64,000 nucleotides of DNA from Rhyzopertha dominica (lineage: Eukaryota > Arthropoda > Insecta > Coleoptera > Bostrichidae). Location of the stretch: the NCBI GenBank assembly GCA_025024175.1, contig QCXZ01000137.1, forward strand, positions 19,096,001 to 19,160,000, in the 5' to 3' direction. Shown piece after piece: positions 11,657 through 31,800 of the stretch. Positions within the stretch are counted from its first letter, which is position 1. Every line of letters begins with the position of its first letter. Made by a program: the position numbers and the translations under genes. The notes beneath the pieces were generated by a model, which was given only the letters and a program-made list of their open reading frames with translations, ran no database searches and was not told where the DNA came from.

Positions 11657-14600
11657 ATGTATTGCTTTGTTTACAGTATCACTGTGAACATATCGCGATA
11701 GACCCTACGTAAATAAGGAGATGCCAGGATGCAATGACCAAAGTCTTTTTATCTGGCGAAAGTTATATAAGTGCTAAGGAGGGTGGGTGTTGACTTGTCT
11801 TGTGCAGAATACACCCGTGGACTAATTGTGTTAGAACCACCCTGCATAAATGGATCAATTACAATGACAAGAAGTTCTATGAATCAGTTAGACTGCCGGA
11901 ATTTCAACAAATGGTTGTTTTATATTGAGAAAGCAAGTGCTGAGGAGACTGGCTAAGCATGTATTGCTTTGTTTACAGTATCACTGTGAACATATCGCGA
12001 TAGACCCTACGTAAATAAGGAGATGCCAGGATGCAATGATCAAAGTCTTTTTATCTGCCGAAAGTTATATAAGTGCTAAGGAGGGTGGGTGTTGACTTGT
12101 CTTGTGCAGAATACACCCGTGGACTAATTGTGTTAGAACCACCCTGCATAAATGGATCAATTACAATGACAAGAAGTTCTATGAATCAGTTAGACTGCCG
12201 GAATTTCAACAAATGGTTGTTTTATATTGAGAAAGCAAGTGCTGAGGAGACTGGCTAAGCATGTATTGCTTTGTTTACAGTAACACTGTGAACATATCGC
12301 GATAGACCCTACGTAAATAAGGAGATGCCAGGATGCAATGACCAAAGTCTTTTTATCTGGCGAAAGTTATATAAGTGCTAAGGAGGGTGGGTGTTGACTT
12401 GTCTTGTGCAGAATACACCCGTGGACTAATTGTGTTAGAACCACCCTGCATAAATGGATCAATTACAATGACAAGAAGTTCCATGAATCAGTTAGACTGC
12501 CAGTTTTTCAACAAATGGTTGTTTTATACTGAGAAAGCAAGTGCTGAGGAGACTGGCTAAGCATGTATTGCTTTATTTGTTTACGGTATCACTGTGAACA
12601 TATCGCGATAGACCCTACGTAAATAAGGAGATGCCAGGTTGCATTGACCAAAGTCTTTTTATCTGGCGAACGTTAGGTAAGTGCTAAGGAGGGTGGGTGG
12701 TGACTTGCCTTGTGCAGAATACACCCGTGGACTAATTGTGTTAGAACCACCGTGCATAAACGGATCAATTATAATGACAAGAAGTTCTATAAATCAGTTA
12801 GACTGCCGGTTCTTCAACAATTGATTGTTTTATATTGAGAAAGCAAGTGCTGAGGAGACTGACTAAGAATGTATTGCTTTGTTTACAGTATCACTGTGAA
12901 CACATCGCGATAGACCCTACGTGCATAAGGAGATGCCAAGTTGCATTGATCAAAGTCTTTTTTATCTGGCGAACGTTAGATAAGTGCTAAGGAGGGTGGG
13001 TGGTGACTTGCCTTGTGCAGAATACACCCGTGGACTAATTGTTTTAGAACCACCGTGCATAAACGGATGAATTACAATAACAAGAAGTTCTATGAATCAG
13101 TTAGACTGCCGGTATTTCAACAAATGGTTGTTTTATATTGAGAAAGCAAGTTCTGAGGAGACTGGCTAAGCATGTATTGCTTTGTTTACAGTATCACTGT
13201 GAACATATCGCGATAGACCCTACGTAAATAAGGAGATGCCAGGATGCAATGACCAAAGTCTTGTTATCTGGCGAAAGTTATATAAGTGCTAAGGAGGGTG
13301 GGTGTTGACTTGTCTTGTGCAGAATACACCCGTGGACTAATTGTGTTAGAACCACCCTGCATAAATGGATCAATTACAATGACAAGAAGTTCCATGAATC
13401 AGTTAGACTGCCAGTTTTTCAACAAATGGTTGTTTTATACTGAGAAAGCAAGTGCTGAGGAGACTGGCTAAGCATGTATTGCTTTATTTGTTTACGGTAT
13501 CACTGTGAACATATCGCGATAGACCCTACGTAAATAAGGAGATGCCAGGTTGCATTGACCAAAGTCTTTTTATCTGGCGAACGTTAGGTAAGTGCTAAGG
13601 AGGGTGGGTGGTGACTTGCCTTGTGCAGAATACACCCGTGGACTAATTGTGTTAGAACCACCGTGCATAAACGGATCAATTATAATGACAAGAAGTTCTA
13701 TAAATCAGTTAGACTGCCGGTTCTTCAACAATTGATTGTTTTATATTGAGAAAGCAAGTGCTGAGGAGACTGTCTAAGAATGTATTGCTTTGTTTACAGT
13801 ATCACTGTGAACACATCGCGATAGACCCTACGTGCATAAGGAGATGCCAAGTTGCATTGATCAAAGTCTTTTTTATCTGGCGAACGTTAGATAAGTGCTA
13901 AGGAGGGTGGGTGGTGACTTGCCTTGTGCAGAATACACCCGTGGACTAATTGTTTTAGAACCACCGTGCATAAACGGATGAATTACAATAACAAGAAGTT
14001 CTATGAATCAGTTAGACTGCCGGTATTTCAACAAATGGTTGTTTTATATTGAGAAAGCAAGTTCTGAGGAGACTGGCTAAGCATGTATTGCTTTGTTTAC
14101 AGTATCACTGTGAACATATCGCGATAGATCCTACGTAAATAAGGAGATGCCAGGATGCAATGACCAAAGTCTTTTTATCTGGCGAAAGTTATATAAGTGC
14201 TAAGGAGGGTGGGTGTTGACTTGTCTTGTGCAGAATACACCCGTGGACTAATTGTGTTAGAATCACCCTGCATAAATGGATCAATTACAATGACAAGAAG
14301 TTCTATGAATCAGTTAGACTGCCGGTATTTCAACAAATGGTTGTTTTATATTGAGAAAGCAAGTGCTGAGGAGACTGACTAAGAATGTATTGCTTTGTTT
14401 NCAGTATCACTGTGAACATATCGCGATAGACCCTACGTAAATAAGGAGATGCCAGGATGCAATGACCAAAGTCTTTTTATCTGGCGAAAGTTATATAAGT
14501 GCTAAGGAGGGTGGGTGTTGACTTGTCTTGTGCAGAATACACCCGTGGACTAATTGTGATAGAACCACCCTGCATAAATGGATCAATTACAATGACAAGA

Positions 14601-17290
14601 AGTTCTATGAATCAGTTAGACTGCCGGTATTTCAACAAATGGTTGTTTTATATTGAGAAAGCAAGTGCTGAGGAGACTGACTAAGAATGTATTGCTTTGT
14701 TTACAGTATCTCTGTGAACATATCGCGATAGACCCTACGTAAATAAGGAGATGCCAGGATGCAATGACCAAAGTCTTTTTATCTGGCGAAAGTTATATAC
14801 GTGCTAAGGAGGGTGGGTGTTGACTTGTCTTGTGCAGAATACACCCGTGGATTAATTGCGTTAGAACCACCCTGCATAAATGGATCAATTACAATGACAA
14901 GAAGTTCTATGAATCAGTTAGACTGCCGGTATTTCAACAAATGGTTGTTTTATATTGAGAAAGCAAGTGCTGANGAGACTGNCTAAGCATGTATTGCTTT
15001 GTTTACAGTATCACTGTGAACATATCGCGATAGACCCTACGTAAATAAGGAGATGCCAGGATGCAATGACCAAAGTCTTTTTATCTGGCGAAAGTTATAT
15101 AAGTGCTAAGGAGGGTGGGTGTTGACTTGCCTTGTGCAGAATACACCCGTGGACTAATTGTGTTAGAACCACCCTGCATAAATGGATCAATTACAATGAC
15201 AAGAAGTTCTATGAATCAGTTAGACTGCCGGTATTTCAACAAATGGTTGTTTTATATTGAGAAAGCAAGTGCTGATGAGACTGACTAAGAATGTATTGCT
15301 TTGTTTACAGTATCACTGTGAACATATCGCGATAGACCCTACGTAAATAAGGAGATGCCAGGATGCAATGACCAAAGTCTTTTTATCTGGCGAAAGTTAT
15401 ATAAGTGCTAAGGAGGGTGGGTGTTGACTTGTCTTGTGCAGAATACACCCGTGGACTAATTGTGTTAGAACCACCCTGCATAAATGGATCAATTACAATG
15501 ACAAGAAGTTCTATGAATCAGTTAGACTGCCGGTATTTCAACAAATGGTTGTTTTATATTGAGAAAGCAAGTGCTGAGGAGACTGACTAAGAATGTATTG
15601 CTTTGTTTACAGTATCACTGTGAACACATCGCGATAGACCCTACGTGCATAAGGAGATGCCAAAGTCTTTTTTATCTGGCGAACGTTAGATAAGTGCTAA
15701 GGAGGGTGGGTGGTGACTTGTCTTGTGCGGAATACATCCGCAAACTGATTGTGTTGGAACCACCGTGCATAAAGGGATGAATTACAATAACAAGAAGTTC
15801 TATGAATCAGTTAGACTGCCGGTATTTCAACAAATGGTTGTTTTATATTGAGAAAGCAAGTTCTGAGGAGACTGGCTAAGCATGTATTGCTTTGTTTACA
15901 GTATCACTGTGAACATATCGCGATAGACCCTACGTAAATAAGGAGATGCCAGGATGCAATGACCAAAGTCTTTTTATCTGGCGAAAGTTATATAAGTGCT
16001 AAGGAGGGTGGGTGTTGACTTGCCTTGTGCAGAATACACCCGTGGACTAATTGTGTTAGAACCACCCTGCATAAATGGATCAATTACAATGACAAGAAGT
16101 TCTATGAATCAGTTATACTGCCGGTATTTCAACAAATGGTTGTTTTATATTGGGAAAGCAAGTGCTGAGGAGACTGGCTAAGCATGTATTGCTTTTTTTA
16201 CAGTATCAGTGTGAACATATCGCGATAGACCCTACGTAAATAAGGAGATGCCAGGATGCAATGACCAAAGTCTTTTTATCTGGCGAAAGTTATATAAGTG
16301 CTAAGGAGGGTGGGTGTTGACTTGCCTTGTGCAGAATACACTCGTGGACTAATTGTGTTAGAACCACCCTGCATAAATGGATCAATTACAATGACAAGAA
16401 GTTCTATGAATCAGTTATACTGCCGGTATTTCAACAAAAGGTTGTTTTATATTGAGAAAGCAAGTGCTGAGGAGACTGGCTAAGCATGTATTGCTTTTTT
16501 TACAGTATCACTGTGAACATATCGCGATAGACCCTACGTAAATAAGGAGATGCCAGGATGCAATGACCAAAGTCTTTTTATCTGGCGAAAGTTATATAAG
16601 TGCTAAGGAGGGTGGGTGTTGACTTGCCTTGTGCAGAATACACTCGTGGACTAATTGTGTTAGAACCACCCAGCATAAATGGATCAATTACAATGACAAG
16701 AAGTTCTATGAATCAGTTATACTGCCGGTATTTCAACAAATGGTTGTTTTATATTGAGAAAGCAAGTGCTGAGGAGACTGGCTAAGCATGTATTGCTTTT
16801 TTTACAGTATCACAGTGAACATATCGCGATAGACCCTACGTAAATAAGGAGATGCCAGGATGCAATGACCAAAGTCTTTTTATCTGGCGAAAGTTATATA
16901 AGTGCTAAGGAGGGTGGGTGTTGACTTGCCTTGTGCAGAATACACTCGTGGACTAATTGTGTTAGAACCACCCTGCATAAATGGATCAATTACAATGACA
17001 AGAAGTTCTATGAATCAGTTAGACTGCCGGTATTTCAACAAATGGTTGTTTTATATTGAGAAAGCAAGTGCTGAGGAGACTGGCTAAGCATGTATTGCTT
17101 TATTTGTTTACAGTATCACTATGAACATATCGCGATAGACCCTACGTGCATAAGGAGATGCCAAGTTGCATTGACCAAAGTCTTTTTTATCTGGCGAACG
17201 TTAGATAAGTGCTAAGGAGGGAGGGTGGTGACTTGCCTTGTGCAGAATACACCCGTGGACTAATTGTGTTAGTACCACCGTGCATAAACG
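11657..17290 (+). repeat. Satellite array, right block (~302-bp monomer, 19 phase points)
   Basis: Tandem head-to-tail monomers. Phase points (start of GTGCTAAGGAGGGTGGGT or equivalent) are at 11771, 12073, 12375, 12681, 12984, 13286, 13592, 13895, 14197, 14499, 14801, 15103, 15405, 15694, 15996, 16298, 16600, 16902 and 17209. Most spacings are exactly 302. The exceptions are 303, 306, 307 and one 289, where 13 bases around AGTTGCATTGATC are missing. Three monomer variants can be told apart: A/A' (GGATGCAATGACC, CGAAAGTTATATAAG), B (CGTTAGGTAAG, TTCTATAAATCAG, CAATTGATTG) and C (CGTTAGATAAG, AATAACAAGAAG). Several Ns (14401, 14974, 14982) sit in the array. Confidence 0.97.
12375..14196 (+). 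repeat. 911-bp higher-order repeat (A'-B-C), two tandem copies
   Basis: The three-monomer block 12375-13285 is followed by a nearly identical block 13286-14196. Both have internal spacings of 306, 303 and 302 and share private variants such as TTCCATGAATCAG with CAGTTTTTCAAC in A' and CAATTGATTG in B. A third, older copy of the same order lies at about 7781-8574 on the other side of the insertion. This shows amplification of a multimer rather than single-monomer homogenisation in this part of the array. Confidence 0.9.
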
Positions 17291-18600
17291 TGTGGCGGTT
17301 AGCCCTTCGCACAGCTGGTCTGGAAATTCCAACCTCGGGAAAACCGGCCTCCCGATTCGTCATTTTATGGAAGCAATAAATGCGAGGAGGATGGAGGTGT
17401 AAGGTACCAAAGAAGAAATTTAAGAAACTGCAAGAAAGTTGGCAAAACAGTCATAATAACACTGTTCGTCAAGAATGTGTATCAAAACCAGGAGCAATCA
17501 TTAAATACAAAGTCTTAAACCCAGGTTGCATCTCTTACAAAATGAAAGCACTACCCACCCTGGAAAGTGAAAGCATCAAGCTCAATTATTCAAGACAAAA
17601 CCTTGGGCCTTGAAATACCAGTTTTTACTTTAGCAGGTCTGAAATAAATCAACTAACCATAGTAGATCTCAAGGTAGTAGAAGACAAAGAGAAACAAATA
17701 TCTTATTATTAAACTGCAAATATTGAAGAAACTGACGCATCCAACATATTTTTTACCTTGGGAATTTCTAAAATTTTTACATAATGTTTTAATAAAGCAA
17801 ATTGCTGGTGGTTTTATAACAACCGACATGCAAGGTTGAAACTTCCTTCAGAACAAATTTCCAAAATATATTTTCAATGGAATTAGATGCCATATCATTT
17901 TATTTAAGTCATAAAAGTGGGGGAAAAGGTATAATCTCAAAACACTAGGTATAGTATTGAGTCAATTTATCGATGAGGTTCAAATGCCTAAAACACGAGC
18001 CGCCACTATGTTATTTGCCATCCACATGCAAGTTGAGCCTAACAAATACATTCAAGATTTAAGATGCCTATAGCAACTGAATCTTTCTGGCTTTCATCTG
18101 TGCAAATTCAACAATAATTATCTGTTTCGCGATAAAGTCATCTAATAGTTGATGTTCAATTACCAAAAGAGGTAGGTTACTTTATTGTCGGTCTAAGATA
18201 GTTTTAAATAATTTTTAGAGAAAGATCTTTTCTTAGATATAACTGATGCAGGCAACGTGAATAAAATTCTCAATGAAATTGCCATGTTCGGAAATGTAAA
18301 TATTAAATTATTATCAAAAAGGTACAGCAAAATAATATTTTCAGATGTTAAAAACAACTATTTACTAGTTCAGTAAAAAAGGAGGTATTTTACTTGATTC
18401 CCAAACAATTGGCTATCTTTTGGCAGACATTTATACAGTTACATAGTTTGCAAAATAAAACGCGCATGAAAGTTTTCCTTAAAGTAAGAAGGTTGTGAAG
18501 TTAATTTTTAGGTCATTTGCGTAGCAAAAACTTTTAACTTCCCAAAGGTAAGAAGAACTAATCATTTCAATTATAGAACCCTGTGGAACTGAACAAGGAA
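17291..18600. other. Flank right of the satellite, no gene supported
   Basis: Satellite similarity stops at about 17290, after GTGCATAAACG. The next 100 bp (GTGTGGCGGTTAGCCC...) are GC-richer and unrelated to the repeat. A 77-codon open frame at 17380-17613 has lysine-rich sequence but no recognisable domain, no clear start context and no splice evidence. Confidence 0.4.
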
Positions 18601-21528
18601 CAATGTTTTTTTTTAATTTAAACCAGACCAGCATACTGGCACAACACTGCCAGTTTGAAGCTTAAACGCAACTGTAGTTTTGATTTATCGGAAGAGTGCA
18701 TATATTCTAAGAAAATAGATGTGCTACAAGCTACATGCGTTGGCTGTTTTCAGTGTAAATATCATGTAGCAGATATATTGAAAAAAGTTGCAGGTGCGAG
18801 TGCTACTTATAGCAAACATGAGTTACAGCATCTGCATCCTTATCATTCGGTATTGTTTCTTATTGAACCATCCAATTTAAAACTTGTGGCTTTGTGTGCT
18901 CTCAACTTTGCTTTAGAAATCACCCAATCTGTGATTAACAGCACCACCTGGCCTCACTGTAGCTGTACAGCATTATCTGTCAACAGGAAGTACTCCAGTT
19001 GCCATCAAAGTGGTGTCATATTCTTTTTACTTTTATTCCTGCATCATGGAGGTGTGCACATGTTCATCATTGGTAAATTTATATTAAGTATCCAACTTAG
19101 CCAAATATTGTATTGCCTTATATTATGTACGTTCAATATGATGTGACATGACGTGATGTCTGCTGGATCTTCTATTCAATTTGTTACTAATTTTATATTC
19201 AAAAGTTAAAATTAAAGAGATTTTTCTAGTTTAATTTTTTAAAGGCCTGCATCAGCGCTCCTCAAAGATTCCACCCAAGCATGGCTGCATACAGTGATCC
19301 TGCCTAGTTTCCCCATTTTACTCATAAAATTTCAATGCTCTGCCAGTTTTAAATTTGATATGTTAATAAAAATGTTAACAACTGAATATGGACTCTTTTC
19401 AATATAGGCGACAATGCTGCATTGCTTAAGATACTTTAAATGGATAGAACAGACCAGAAAACCAGAATAAATAAAATTTCAGGGCAACTCTACGATAAGT
19501 TTTCAGTAAATGTCTAACCTTTGAATTCTTTCATGAGCTTGTTTCAGATGCAATATGCATTTGAACACATTAATTCATGGTTACCTTTATTGCATAAGCT
19601 ATGTTTAAACCTTTGATGTGCACTAGGCGGCAAACAATAATTTAGTCAACATTAGTGCTTACTTTTATACGAGTAATATCTGAATCATACTTACCATGAA
19701 GCAAATGTAGCTTTTTGTTCATTGGACACAAGTGTACTGTTTAACAACCGTAAAAATGCACTTTCCAGTACTAACAGTTTACTCAGTATATAAATAAAAA
19801 CTACAATTGTAATAATGAGGTACTATACATAAAAAAAAACTTCAGTACCAGAAATTAACGCCCAGTATTTAACAGTAACTGAGGGTTTCCCACAAGTCGT
19901 ACCTTCACACTATTACACTCAAAAATCTAAGCATTATAAAGAAAAGAATAAGCAATTTTGGTCACACCTTTCTCAAAATCATTTATAGGTCCCGGACGAT
20001 CGCACCAAGAGGACTGGGAACGTTTATGAAAAACGTGCTTACGTTTACACATTATATTTATGTATAAAAAGTTTTACAAGTCAACAGTACAGTCATATCT
20101 GCAAAATAATATGTTGCAAAACAATCATTGTGAATCTAATAAAATAATGGTTAAAAAACTAGTTGCTATACGAACGTCAGACGTTTACTTTCTTATAAAC
20201 AAAGAACGCAAGAAACGTTGGTTTCATACAAAATACCTGATGATGATACTTAAGATTTTTTATACTGTACAAAATTAGGGAGGCATGGAAGGGACATTGA
20301 AATAGCATTTTAGCTCAGTCTGCACTCACCGACAATAAATTTTTGACTGTAAATTAACCTTTAGCAACTTCCGCTTACTAAATGCTTATTTACAAGTGTA
20401 ATTCGTAGATTTATAGCCAGTAAATGTAGACGATAGAGAAAAGTAACCTGTTATTGTCCTTCCTGCTTCCATACACTTCCATTATGTTTTGGCAGTCTCA
20501 CAATCTCAGAAAGTCGGTACTTACTAATTAACTTTTAATTTAATAAAACAAGGTCAGAACCAGCATATCACATTTTTAAACTGATACATTTCAAGAAAAA
20601 CTTAAAATCGATATTGACTAACATAGTATAAAAAGTATCCCGGGTGTGTATGTCAATTTTATGGCAATGTTATTGCTTTAAAGAGAATAAATTATAGAGG
20701 AACTCGAGAAAGGTATAAATTGCTCATGTATATACAATTCNCTATATTCAAAAAGCCTTACTTCCNCAAANACTAATACAGTGGTAGTGCAACCANGCAA
20801 GGCATTCCACTAAGAGNTAAACTCGTCATCTCGTCTTCCCACACATTTCGGCAACCAATTGTTTATATCTACGCATAACAACATTTATTAAAGTACACAG
20901 TCAGTATGATCCAACCCTGGATCGTTTCGGAACTTTCTGAGATCTGGACGGCCACGTTATTTGCTTTAGTTTGCACTGTTGTGACCATTAAACACTGCCG
21001 TAGAACCGATATAGTAAATTTTATTTAAAGTTGATAATTACACCTAGCTTGAACCACAAAAACCTACATCATTAATTTATCTAAGATACATTAGTTTAAT
21101 ATTGGTAGTGCGTCACACGCACACACTAAAAACACAGGTGTCGGTCGCGATACTCCGGGACCCCGCGGAAGGTGTTTTATGGGTGTCGGGTGCAATGGGA
21201 AAAGAAGGCTACCCAACAACTAGTCCTTACAACCACAATATATTAAAACAAGAACGAAAATTCAAGATCCAGAATGAAAAAATCCTAGGTTATTATTACA
21301 GATGATATAAATTGTCTAAGACGTTTGATAACCACCATACATATTGTGGCAGAAGGTTGACTGGAGGGAACTTCTGGTCCAGTAAAGCAAAATGTACAGT
21401 TGAAAAATGAACGTTGGCTCCTTCCCCTCCGTGATAACATTTTTTACTGTCGTTTTTCATAATTAAATAAGTTTGTTTTTGTTTTCATCTAATAAAGTGT
21501 GAAGAAAAACGGTTTGGGGGCCGGGGCA
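18601..21528. other. Intergenic, 3' of the ubiquitin-conjugating enzyme gene
   Basis: AT-rich. A 163-codon frame at 18655-19146 lacks an ATG start and resembles nothing I know. Several Ns occur at 20740-20820. The 3' UTR of the minus-strand enzyme gene must begin at 21528 and extend leftward, but I could not choose a polyadenylation site with confidence. Confidence 0.4.
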
Positions 21529-29143
<7,615 letters not shown>

Positions 29144-30950
29144 TTGATGTACTCTGTGTGTAATAAATACTGGTTTTACACCAGACAATGAATCCGCGAG
29201 CCAAGGACCTTTGATAGTAGATTGCAAAGATGGCCACCTTCAAACGCACACACACGACGTAAATCAAGATAATAACAAATAAATACTTCTAAATAAAAAA
29301 ACACTATAAAAACGTATACGGCTTGCTATGACGGTTCGTACTAGTACTTAAAATCGAGCAAATTTCTTTATCCTGAAACTAAAACCTTTTCCCTCTAAAC
29401 TTAATAGAGAAAGATGACTGATCACTTCCGCAGCGACACGGTCGAGAAATGAGGTCGTTGAGGTAACAGAACAGTTATCGAACGAGGTGGGTTGCGCAGT
29501 TTTCTATACGTTGTTTTACTATCGTCCACATGAGAGCGCTGTACCGTTTCGAATATGAATTTAAATTTAAATAGTATAAGATTAGTAACAATAACGCTTT
29601 AATACTTACAATTCAATGCGAGTTTGCAATGTAACGCCGACTTTCGATCCGCAATTTCACTTTTAGATGAGTAGGTAGTTAATAGGTATTGGAACGTTAA
29701 AAATTCCTAATTCGTACTTGTGTTTTACGTGCTTCACATAATATATAACTCGTTTTGCTATCATTTTCATCAGAATTACTATTTAATACACATTCGTAGT
29801 GCAACGCAGCGCATTATATTGGTTTATTTGAGCATATTGTCAATTTATTTACAATTACTCGAAAATTGTGCAATTAAAAATTGGCACGTGCAAAACATGC
29901 CATATATTGCAGTTAGCTACCCGTACTTTCACGATATACCTACCTACGTAATGGACACACCTTTACCTATGTCCACTCCGGTACCTAGCTTATAAACGAC
30001 CTTGTTGTGGACATGTATCTTGGCAATTAGATGTGACTGACAGGTTCAGTTTCGGGGATTTTTCAAATGTGAACTGGATGTTTTCGACACTGTTCTTCAA
30101 GAACGAAGTATCTAACAGACAGCCCAGATATGTATATAGGTATAGCAATAAAAAAATGTTTGTTCAACTTACAAGTCATCAACCTTCTAACTGGTATTTA
30201 TAAAACTTATCGGATTAGCTAGCTCTTTTCTAGAAGTTCGACATCCGCTGCGTCAATGCTTATAATCCTGTATGTTTTGCAAAACAAGTATTTTTCACTT
30301 ATACACCATCGATTAATTTTTACACCTCGTTGACTCTTTTTCGAACTGTAACCGTATCAATTAATTGACTTCCTGACACTAAACAAGCATTTTGAGTTCA
30401 ATTGTATTTGTTTAAGGTAGATCAGCGTGAATTTCCGCATACAAACGCTTACTGCACTGACAAAGCAGAAAATAACTAACGAATGTTTAACCAATATTGC
30501 TCTTTAGCTAAATCATTATTTTCAGGTATATAACACAGAATGTAAAAATAAAACCCTTAGTTAGAAATATCTGCATAATAAAAATTGGAGGATTTTGGTA
30601 GCTGACGGAAAAAATAATTCATATACCTAGTGCTATTCGACTAAAATATTCTCAACCTCCTACAACAATTATAAAATTAAAAATTGATCCATTATCTCGA
30701 ACTGCTTTTATTAGGTGTTCTTATTTTTGTCAATCAGTATATTAAAAAGGAAAGTGGTACAAAATGCACTTTATTGAAAAAAAAATGCAAACTAAAAATT
30801 ACACAAACATTGAAACATTGCTTTGTGACTTTTTTAACTTTAATACACGGGAGAACATAACTATAGCCCCACCCTTAATTGTCAGTTTTCTTTGCCAAAT
30901 GTAAACATAACTTAATGTAACTTACAACATGAAAAAAGTAATTAAGAGTA
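29144..30950. other. 5' UTR/promoter side of the UBE2D-type gene, then intergenic
   Basis: Minus-strand sequence 29420-29144 has no ATG immediately before the start codon that would obviously compete, and an initiator-like TGATCAGTCATC lies near 29425-29414, so the 5' UTR could be continuous. No TATA box is seen, as usual for a housekeeping gene. From 29500 to 30950 I see no gene; an open frame at 29720-29995 has no ATG start or recognisable motif. Confidence 0.45.
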
Positions 30951-30989
30951 ACTAGAACTAGATTATTTAAAGTCATTTCCGTAATTTAA

Positions 30990-31800
30990 TAGAGAAAGGT
31001 AAAATCATGGCTTTTTAGGATGAATGCTTAAGTTTACGCCAATTTTTTTGCGAAACCGTGATCGGTATGAGACAAACAAGACAGGTGGTCTAAAGCTGCA
31101 AGAAGAATAATTGCCACAGTAACAGTTTAAAAAGTCGCAAAAGAATAGCTCAGTAGTGCAGGCTTGATGTTTCAAAATGGACTACAGGGAAGGTTTTGAA
31201 AAAATGTGAACGCGTTGTATACAATTGGCTCACGAGAATATGAATCAGAATTGGAAAAAATGTAAATAAAGATTCTACAGCAAAGCTTTGTTTTTATATA
31301 TAAGAATTAGGTGATTATTCTGACGAAAAAAGAAATAATTTAGATTTTCCAGACGGCTTCAGTTTTACTGGCAAGATTTGAGGAAAGAATCTGCGTATTC
31401 TTCGAAACGAAATTTTGGAAGTGGTACCTTTATAAAAGCAGACTTTTTAACATTGGATTACCCATCAATACAAATCAACAGCCAAAAGCAATTTCAAGTG
31501 CTAGAGGCAAATGTAATGCCTTTTTTAAACCACAATATTGATCGAGATTTCATTTTACATCGAGATAATGGAATAATTTGTGTTAACAGAAAGTCGGTTT
31601 ACCGATCAAAAGGTCGAATTGTTAGAGTACCCCTCTTGCTCTACTTACCGAAATCTATTTGAAAACCTTTGGAATATCTTAATTCGGCACAAATTTGCTG
31701 ATAAGCGATAGGATGCCGTCATAAATGCAATAAAAAATTTATTACAAGAGGTTTGGCCAATTTGATATCAAGAATATTACCTATATAATTTGTTGGATAT
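30990..31800 (+). pseudogene. Decayed Tc1-like transposase
   Basis: The frame ending near 31375 contains SDEKRNNLDFPDGFSFTGK, carrying the first catalytic Asp within a DEKRFN-type motif. After a frameshift, 31378-31662 reads RKESAYSSKRNFGSGTFIKA, then QFQVLEANVMPFL, and LHRDNGIICVNRKSV, where the Asp corresponds to the QDN motif. It continues with a damaged SPDLNPIE block and KPLEYLNSAQ (31659-31690), where E is the probable third acidic residue. The sequence is typical of Tc1/mariner DD34E families. Stops and frameshifts inactivate it. Confidence 0.85.

Noticed and set aside
11771..17087. A 61-codon open frame repeated in most satellite monomers
   Set aside because: The frame begins with GTG directly after an in-frame TAA and has no ATG start. 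The B variant breaks it with stops (for example TTCAACAATTGATTG). Its conservation follows from recent amplification of the DNA, not from protein selection.
7000..17290. Hammerhead ribozyme in the satellite monomer (CTGAGGA and GCGAAAG are present)
   Set aside because: The two cores are about 120 bp apart and the sequence between does not form a stem II; both flanks read CTGGC rather than complements.
18655..19146. 163-codon open frame
   Set aside because: It starts at TTG, has no recognised domain, no splice or promoter context, and an AT-rich composition no different from the flanks.
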